Assembly: GCA_026745465.1 (NCBI GenBank)
Contig: JACYXH010000103.1
Coordinates: 526,001-590,000, forward strand
DNA from: Lota lota
Taxonomy: Eukaryota > Chordata > Actinopteri > Gadiformes > Lotidae
DNA length: 64,000 bases
Direction: 5' to 3'
Part shown: in pieces, positions 55,167 through 64,000 of the stretch
How the letters are laid out: every line of letters begins with the position of its first letter
Numbering within the stretch: position 1 is the first letter of the stretch
Made by a program: the position numbers and the translations under genes
Notes under the pieces: generated by a model
The model's database searches: none
Seen by the model: the letters and a program-made list of their open reading frames with translations, nothing else
Told to the model about the DNA's origin: nothing

Positions 55167-55631
55167 CTCTCCCTCTGCCGGTCTTGCTGTCACACACTTT
55201 CTATCTGCCATTCTCTCTTCCTCTTTGTCATTCACTCTCTTTTAATTGCTCTCTTCATCGCTCCTCCCTGTCAGCAGTTTGCTACAGAATGTGGTTTGAT
55301 TGACAGAGGGACTGAAACGATAATTGCCAGGGAATCATTGCATTTTTTCAATGCTTCAGTTTTCTTTTGGCTTGTTGACTTAGCGACGAGGAGAGGGTTA
55401 CAGTCAGACAGAGAGACTTGGAGAGAATGAGAGACAGGGAGAGAGACGGAGAATGCAGGGGACAAGGGCTGTGTAATTTGTTTGTGGTTCGTACATCAAT
55501 CATTTTTGTTATTAAAAAGTAATAAAGGATAGCTGGATAATTTTGAATGTGAATGTGAATCCTCAATTGTCTTTCTTTCGTCATATTATATTTGCGTGTT
55601 TTCATGTGTATTCCTACGTGTTTGTGTGTGA

Positions 55632-55664
<33 letters not shown>

Positions 55665-56390
55665 CCTGAATCCCGGTACTGCGCTGGCAGCTGGCCGTCC
55701 CTCTCAGACTGACAGGCCCGGGCGCTCCCCTGCTGGGTTGAGGATGAAAGCAGATGCTGCCCTTTTTTCTTCCTCTCCTTTGCTCCCACTGTTTCTGTCT
55801 CTTCTTCTCACCGTGCGCTGTAACAGGAATCCTCAGCTTTCACATTGACTAGTGGGATATCTTTCTGCCTCAGGGGTCCCATACTAAGCAGTAAAACACA
55901 CACGCACGCAACTAAATAGACCACAGGAAAATAGGCCTGTCAAACTCCATGAAGTAGCATTCATATTATTAGCATTATTAGCATTATAATTGGTACTATT
56001 ATTAGCATTTGTAATGTTTTTCCATTGCAGCTTTTTCTTTTACCTCCATTATCTTTATCGATATCTGAAATAGATTGAGTTTGAGAGACAAAGAGCAATA
56101 GGGAGAGACACATAGAGATAATGGAAGACAGAGAGACATTAAGAGAAAGAGAGCGAGGCATCTTCAGTCCAGAGGTTTGGGCCTAGAGCTAGTGTTGTGG
56201 GGTACTGTGTTATTGGGGCTTATGTGTGTGAGGGGTCAGATCACCCACACAGGCGGCTCTGTTTCAGGCCTACCTCCCACCTGGAGACGGGGAGATCAGG
56301 GAATGGTGGGGGGGAAGAGGAAGGAGGTGGGGGCTCATGGAGGGAGAGGAGAGTTTGGTCTCCTGCTGTGGATTTCACAGGTTGAGACGC

Positions 56391-56451
56391 GGGGGGGGGG
56401 GGGGGGGGGGGCATGGGGAAGGGGGGTGTGACTGCTGAAGGTGATGAGTAG

Positions 56452-56519
<68 letters not shown>
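56391..56519 (+). repeat. poly(G) run (21) and neighbouring (GT)n
   Basis: 21 G at 56391-56411 and pure GT at 56453-56518, followed by a short (GA)n. Confidence 0.9.
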
Positions 56520-56531
<12 letters not shown>

Positions 56532-56913
56532 AGCAGCGGTCCCGGGTTCCACAGCTGGTCTTTGAAGCCGGGACCTCTACTTCTTCTGATTGGGAAGCAC
56601 AAGTGTGAGAGCCAGCCCTCTTAATGCAGTAATCCCCCCACCCATTGCGTGACCTCTAGAGATACACGGACAGCACACAAAATACATGTTTCTGTTTTGT
56701 GAGAACAGTTGAAGCTAACAACGATTAGCCGTCTCTGGGTATGAGTAAGAGAGTGTGTGTGAAGTGTGTAGTTGTTTGCGTTTTCCAAATTTGTCTGACA
56801 GGGATGAGTGAGTGTGTGGCGTATCTCGTTGTAATTGTCCGAAGAGTCTGGCCAAGTGTTCTTGGCCTGGAATATATGTGACCTTCTCGCGCTCTCTTTC
56901 TCATTTTCTCTCG

Positions 56914-57098
56914 CTCCCTCCCTCCCTCCCTCCCTCCCTCCCTCCCTCCCTCCCTCCCTCCCTCTCGGCCTTCCACACTCTGACACTCTTGCTGCTCTCT
57001 GTCCGCCCGTCTCATGTGGCTCGTGGGAAGAACCCCCATCCAGACGGGACAGAGTGGAGCTCAGGCCAAATATCACAAGAACAGAGTACCATTCTCAG

Positions 57099-57137
<39 letters not shown>

Positions 57138-57240
57138 CTCCTCTCTCCTCTCTCCTCTCTTCTCTCTCTCTCTTCTCTCTCTCTCTCTCTCTCTCTCTCC
57201 CTCTCGCTCTTCTCACTCTCTCTCTCTCTCTTTATCTCAC
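56914..57240 (+). repeat. (CCCT)n and CT-rich tracts
   Basis: (CCCT)n at 56917-56962 and a TC/CTCTCCTC tract at 57100-57240, separated by about 140 bp of unique sequence. Confidence 0.85.
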
Positions 57241-57604
57241 TTGCCTCTCACTGTTGCTGTGTCAACCCCTCCCCCTCCCTACTCTGCCCCCCAGCGCCAT
57301 TCTCTCTCGCTTCCCTGATATCAGCCTATTACAGCTCTTTGTTACATTCTCTCATTTCCCCTCCCTCACATCCAGCTATGCACATGCATATATTTCTAGG
57401 TTGTTGCATTATGTATTTGCGCATGTCTGCATGGTTACATATGTGTATGCTTGTATTTGTGCCAGTGCGCCCGTGGCACCGATCATGCATTCTTGACGCA
57501 ACATGGATGGATTTCACTAATGGCCGATTTGCATAGCTGAATATAAACACTGAATGTGGTTCAGTTTGTAGTTCTCTGGGTTAGGTTTTATGGTTAAGGG
57601 ATCT

Positions 57605-57642
<38 letters not shown>

Positions 57643-58017
57643 GAGTCTCTTTTGGTCCAAGCCGAACAGCCCCCCCCCCCCCACCCCAGGTGCACAGAGG
57701 AGTCTTGGGGTACGCAGGCCGCTAGCGTATTCCCGCCAGGCCCGATGAGCGCAGCCTATAGTCTATTGAGCGTGGCGGAGGCAGCGGCCCAAGCAGTCCA
57801 CTTCAAACGGGCCTGACGGCTGTAATGGAATGGAAACCTTTGTTGGGTCACAGCACTGAAAGCTGCTCTTCCCTCACTAGGAGGAGAGGAGCCCCAATAG
57901 CTTCCTCATGTTGTCTGCTTTGTATTACCTCCAGTGGCTTAGCGCTCGCGCCGGCTTGTGATGCTAAACCGGGCATACGTCCTCCGCACTGCAGCACGTT
58001 TACACCACACATGAATA

Positions 58018-58160
58018 CGCAGACACACACGCGAGCGCACACACACACACACACAAACACGCGAGCGCACACACACACACACACACGCATTCGCAGACAC
58101 ACAAGCAAACATATGCATGCACATATGCGCACACACACACGCATATGCACACACATATAA
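58018..58160 (+). repeat. CA/CG-alternating minisatellite
   Basis: ACACACGCGAGCGCACAC occurs twice (around 58025 and 58055), followed by CATATGCA-type units. It is almost entirely alternating purine-pyrimidine. Confidence 0.75.
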
Positions 58161-58518
58161 ACCTGCAGCCATGCAGATACTATACATGGGAACCATTGGA
58201 ATAGTAATGTCAGGGATTTTCTGAAACCAGTCATGAGTTGACTGTAAACTCATGCTTTATTGAATTTCTACAAAGCCACCCGTATGCATGCAAGCACGCA
58301 AAGTCAAACGCACGCACAATCACACAATATTCAGGTAGGCTGAATAGAGCTGTGTCTAACTGCTGGGTCAATGATGTGTTGAGGTGTCGGTGTGACGAAA
58401 GGAGCAGGGAACTGAACACCCCTACACCCCTCCACTACAACGGCTCTTTGACTCGGCCTTCGCTCTCATTGAACCCTGTCCTTATTAAAACAGCTCAGGG
58501 AGAGCGCGTAGGATGGGC

Positions 58519-58540
58519 GGGGGGGGGGGGGGGGGGGGGG
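58519..58540 (+). repeat. poly(G) run, 22 bases
   Basis: Pure G tract. Confidence 0.9.
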
Positions 58541-58628
58541 TACTGTGTATTTGCTTTTCGAAGGTGGGCCTTTCTGAGGGAGTGCCACAGATCTCTAGTT
58601 TAATTTAGTGGTCCGAGCTATATTAGAC

Positions 58629-58664
<36 letters not shown>

Positions 58665-59299
58665 CTGTGTGTGCGTATAATCGGACTCAGGGCCCTGTCT
58701 GTGACCTGTGGTGATGTCAGCGGTTTGTTTTCATTCTAAATGTGCCCCTGGAGTTACTGATCCCTGCACCCTGGCTGACCCCTGGGGCTGACCCCGGTGT
58801 CACCCTATCTCCCGTGGCTCCACTCAGAGCAACGTTGGCCTTCAGGAGGACACTTCCCCTGGTTGTCCATCTCCCTCTCTCTCCTCCCTCTCCCTCTTTG
58901 TCTCTCTTCTTTGTCTCTCCCTCTCTTTTTCTCTCCCACTGTCTGTCTGTCTGTCTGTGTAAATGTGTCTCTGTCCCTGTTTCTCTCAACTTCATTCAAA
59001 AGAGCTTTATTAGAATGGAAAATAAACATTCACAATGCTAAAGAGGTTGACATATCAAACAAGGAAAAATCCGAAAGTACTACATAAAGGTCAAACACAA
59101 AGTGTTCATTGACATCTCTCTTTCTCTCTCTCGCCCTCTATCTCACTTTCTCTGTCTCTATCAAACTTTCTGCTATTCACTCTCTTTTTCCACCTCCCCT
59201 GTCTCTCTTGCTGTTCTTCTAATCTTAACTCATAATCCCTGAGTCATCATCGCATCATACGAGTACAACGCATGTGCCCTCGCAGACACGTGCACACAA

Positions 59300-59330
<31 letters not shown>

Positions 59331-59541
59331 CGTGGTTGGCTTCACAAACACGTAGGCATGGCCCAAATAAACACACACACACACACACGCACACTGTATC
59401 TCCTGCAAATGCGCAGACACATGCAAGCACACATCCACTCAATCAAAGTGAGTGATTGCACATCTGTCCTGACGGTTGCTATAAAAAGCACCGGCTGCTA
59501 AACACTGCAGCCCTGTCATTATGTCATTACCCAGCCTCAGC

Positions 59542-59652
<111 letters not shown>

Positions 59653-60058
59653 CCCTGCCTTCTCCATGCTCCCTCATCCCCCTACTTTCTCACTGTCTCT
59701 GTGCTCTCTAGTTTATTGGACTCCCTTCCTTCCTTCATTCCTAATATGTCTCAATCTCTTTCTGTCCCTCTCCCTGTTGCCTGTGAGGGTGTGACGGTTG
59801 GGTAGTGGTGTTGGAGAGGGTGTGTGTCTATCTGTCTGTATGAGTGTGTGTGGGAATGCTCCTTGGCGGAGGGTATTCCCTGCTCGCGGGTCCGGCTGTT
59901 TCGGAGCGCAGGCTACACTGCTCCAGGCTGCGCTGCAACTCAAGTGTTTGTTTATGTCTGTGGGCCAGAGGGGAGAGACGGTGGCCATGTTTCACCAGCG
60001 ACATGAAAGCACCCGCTCGGCTGTAATGAGACTCTAATTACTGCAGGCGTGTGTTTAC

Positions 60059-60245
<187 letters not shown>

Positions 60246-60891
60246 CACCGCCTGTGTTTACTCCCTCTCTTCGCAAATCGTAGCATTTACTTTTTTTCCT
60301 CCTCGCTCTCCTCCCAGTGCAATAGATTGCCTCATTGCTTCGCTAACCAGCGGGGACCTCAAAAGTATAGAGAGCTCTCGTCAGCAACTGTCAAGGTCGC
60401 TTGTCATGTTTTCCTTTAATACCGTGAGATGCCGAGTGGGCACGGCCTGGCACTGCCTGGTGCTGGGCGGGTCCGACGTGTATTTGTATAATCACATTAT
60501 TTTCTTCTATCATTTATTGTAAGGTCCATGAGAATCAAACAAGCCTCCATCATGTGAATCCCCTTCCCCACAATTAATCAGGCTGCCACATATTTGAGTC
60601 CCTCCCTGTTACCCATGGGCTCTCCGTCTCGCCGTCTGGTCTTATCCACGTGGTTTGTGCACATATATGGTGACCTCTTTTAATGACGTGGAACGGGAAA
60701 TATGACATATTTTATTTACAGGCCATTTCCAGCCTTTTTTACTTGCAGCGTCCACACTCTGCCACACTCTGCCCAGAGGAAACACAAGCTGCTCTGGTGT
60801 AAACATCAGCCCCACTGTACACACTCTTGCTCTGAGAGCCACCTTGTCTTCTGGGAAGTGTGTGTGTGTGTGTCTGTGTGTTAACGCAAAC

Positions 60892-60893
<2 letters not shown>

Positions 60894-60930
<37 letters not shown>
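60894..60930 (+). repeat. (GT)n microsatellite, ~37 bp
   Basis: One of three short GT arrays in this area (also 61078-61094 and 61147-61184). Confidence 0.9.
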
Positions 60931-60931
<1 letters not shown>

Positions 60932-61145
60932 ACTGCCCCCAGAATAGTATGCGTCCCTAATTACTGTGGAAAACACAGGTGTGGAAACCAGGCCTCCCTC
61001 CGTCAGGCTTCCAGAATTCTGCGTCCAGCACACAGAACCCTGTGTGTTCCTGTTTGGGACAGCCAGGAAGTTAAGACGTGTGTGTGTGTGTGTGTAAAAG
61101 TCTGAACTACCATAGTGATAGAGTGAATTTTTGCTGCCTATGTAC

Positions 61146-61186
<41 letters not shown>

Positions 61187-63331
61187 TGAGGATGAAGGAG
61201 TCCAGACCACACCCTTTGAAGTGTGTGTGTGCGTGCTTGGGTTTGGGCACGGACACACTGCCCCTCCGATGGCAGCCTGGAAACCCTATACCTTACATCA
61301 ATCTGACCTGCCACTCATACATTATTCATATCACACACACTTCTTTCATCCGTTGCAGTTTTGGCATTCATTGCTCAACTTGGCAAACAAACTAAAAGCG
61401 GTTTGTTGGAACTAGTAGCACGTGTTTATTTATTTATTTTGATTTTGTACTTTGAAATCTAAAATATTGGCATTAAATAAAACTAGATTATTTTATGAAG
61501 GCAATGCTGGTTTTTCTATGCTTTGATATTCAGCACATATCTACATGTTTTGAAGCCTCATCACGGCAAATAATGAGAATACATTTTGTCATGAAAGTTA
61601 TTTGTAGGTCCCCACATTGTCTACTCTCATGACTTAAAGACATCTCCAGTTGAAATATGTGGAAACCAGATCTATTGCAATGCATCCATATAGTCTCTGG
61701 AAAATAGATAAACTATGTATGGAAAACGATCCATCATTCACCTCTGTCAGGCCTGCTCTTCTCTGTGTCATTGTCTCTTTCACTCTCTCTTTCTCTCTCT
61801 CCCTCTTTTTCCCTTCCTTCCCCTCCCTTTCTTAGCTGTGTTACTGTCATTCCCTGTCCGGCTTGAAATGACTTGTCGCTTCCTCTTTTTTTAAATGTTT
61901 TTACTTCTCTGATCTCTCCTCGCAAGGCCCGCTGTTTATCGGCAAATTTAAAACTGAATTCTTGTCGGTATTTCATGACTAAAACGATGAAGGACTTCAT
62001 AGCAGTGGGTCTGGTGGAGGACACAGAGCACTCAGGGTTCACTGACTGATGAGCTAGACAGACAAACAGACATCGAGACACCGACAGATTGACGTAGAGA
62101 GTGATGAGTGTGAAGAGCTACGTACAGTTATGTGGCTTGATGGGTGGCTTTGGGAATCGGGTCTAAACAACAGACTGATGGCCAGTAGCCCTAGTCTAAG
62201 ATCAACCAAAGCTTGTTTTGACACCGATTTCTTTTTTTTCTTCATAAACACTCAGAGGAAGCAATATTAAGCGGCTTCTGAGACACTTGTGTTTATTATT
62301 CCGTTCTTCAAAAGTCCTAATACTTGCACTTTGGAGACCTTGTTATAGAATTTGATTAATTTGAGAGCATGCCTTTATTTTCAACATTTGCTTGGCTAGG
62401 TTACAGCAAATTGAACTTATTACATTTAAATGTCTTGTTTTCATGAACATGAGGTCACTGTTGAATTATTTACCATTATTTATTTCGGGGAAAATTAGGA
62501 GTGATTTCTTACTTTTTTTGTATTCCACAAAAGGAGTAAAAAAGAAAAAGGTTCTCTTTCTATAACTTTCTTACGTCTCTCTCTCACGCTCACTCTCTGT
62601 CCCTCCACGTTGGTCTCGGTCGGACTCCGAATTAGACGAAGCCAACTGGAAAATGACCCCTGGCAGCCAGCGGTACCTCACACACAACAGGGTCACTGTT
62701 GGTAAAACACGCTGGCCCTTCCACCGCACTTTCACCAGAACACAGTGGAAAAAGTCGGCCCGGCCGCGTTCCAGACCATGTTCTAGCGGGCAGCCTTGCG
62801 AAGCGAACCCAGAACCTAAAGCAGCACACCGCTCATTTTCTCTGCACACTGAGCAACTGTAACCTTTTAGGAACGGCTTTGTGATTGATTCTGACAAAAG
62901 ACTCCTTTTTCTGCGCCCCTGTACCACGGCGTATTTGAATGCATCCTGGGAAATGGTAGCCGAACACAATGGGCATTGTCGAGTGAGGGGTTTCACTGGC
63001 TATCAGGACCGCCCCGGCAGGGCCTTCACAGTTGGCCGCACTAGTCATGGGGCCCCTTTTTTGGCAGGGTGTGTGTGTATGCATGAGAGGGAGATATTGT
63101 ATTTGATATGGTGTTTGCTTGTGTGTGTGTGTGTGTGTGTGTGTATGTTGGTGTGTCGTTGTGTGTGGGCCAAGGCAGGATATGAGGAAAGTTCTGAGCA
63201 GCTCTGTGGATATTTGTTCGCATTAACTTGGAACGTTTAGTTTAAACAGACACTGAGCCGGGTTCAGGTCCGGTTCAGGTCCAGTTCGCATTGTGTTTGT
63301 GTGAGGGGGTGGAGGTGGGGAGAGGGGTTTG

Positions 63332-63334
<3 letters not shown>

Positions 63335-63371
<37 letters not shown>
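63335..63371 (+). repeat. (GT)n microsatellite
   Basis: Pure GT; a second at 63119-63144. A G run of 16 lies at 63692-63707. Confidence 0.9.
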
Positions 63372-63374
<3 letters not shown>

Positions 63375-64000
63375 CATTCACTTTTTGTAATGACCATGTG
63401 TGCAACTTTATGGATGGCTTGATGCCGGAGCATTTTTTTGATAAAATCCCATTCTTCTTTTGTTGCACTTTCTACATATCATTATCTGTTGGTTAATGAT
63501 TATAATTTACCAACAATTATAATTATCTGTTGTCATTATCTGTTGGTATGTGACGTTAGCATGCTGCTAGTTAGCATGTTGACTGATTAATGGGCCGCAG
63601 CATAAGTGGCTTTTGAGTAGTTGGTAGTAGGAGTTGAAAGGTGAATTACCAACAATCAGCTCCATATGCAGACTGCTATTTCTTTTTTTTTTGGGGGGGG
63701 GGGGGGGAGATACTGACCCAGTCAAACCCACCCCCCCCTCCCTCCTGTTCCCACTCCCCTTCTCCTACCGGACATGGCGCATGGCTGGGCCTTATTGTGG
63801 TGAACACACACACACGCACACAAACACACATTATCTCAGCAGTGCCCTGGTGTGGTCCCCCAGGACCCCCAGATTGAGTGTGAGTGTGTTTGGACGGGTT
63901 AGACTTGAGAACCGGCTGATCCCAGGTGGCTATGCGTGTTTTCCCACTGCAGAAAAACTCCTGGACCCTCCCCTCTGTTCATTTTACTGGGCATTAGTCC

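Overview
The window is animal nuclear DNA, almost certainly from a ray-finned (teleost) fish. The evidence is spliced genes with GT-AG introns, a vertebrate gmds gene with exon phases that splice cleanly to the expected protein, teleost-style interspersed repeats, and an extreme density of long (CA/TG)n and (GA/TC)n microsatellites. The exact species cannot be read from the sequence. There are no bacterial operons, CRISPR arrays or phage genes.

Layout: (1) 1-428 is the 3' end of a classical short-chain dehydrogenase/reductase (SDR) gene of the C-factor/sniffer-like type. (2) 1134-3122 is a complete second tandem copy with six coding exons (257 residues). It has all SDR active-site motifs and one GC-AG intron directly after the catalytic lysine codon. 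(3) 3123-4823 is the intergenic gap. It holds a ~390-bp dispersed repeat (second copy at 16810-17217) and the short gmds promoter. (4) From 4824 to beyond the window end lies gmds (GDP-mannose 4,6-dehydratase, the first enzyme of de novo GDP-L-fucose synthesis). Coding exons 1-7 (4824-4919, 10705-10749, 12412-12499, 13089-13198, 38639-38831, 40323-40427, 49151-49278) give 255 residues, about two thirds of the enzyme. Intron 4 is about 25.4 kb, and intron 7 runs at least 14.7 kb to the window end without a recognisable exon 8.

Everything else is intronic: at least fourteen dinucleotide arrays of about 100 bp or more, six pure poly(G) runs of 21-35 bases, a MITE with candidate 8-bp target duplications, SINE/tRNA-derived and other TE fragments, several perfect hairpins, and a few stretches with dense homeodomain-type motifs. 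In other vertebrates gmds sits next to FOXC1/FOXF2/FOXQ1, so its introns are plausible hosts for their enhancers; that is inference here.

I found no convincing new multi-gene system. The most checkable oddities are the GC-AG intron and in-frame retainable intron of the SDR gene, the CA-rich sequence just downstream of most gmds 5' splice sites, the dispersed repeat next to the gmds promoter, the 17-bp perfect hairpin abutting a degenerate minisatellite, and a palindromic TAATTA plus HOX-PBX-type motif cluster in intron 7.
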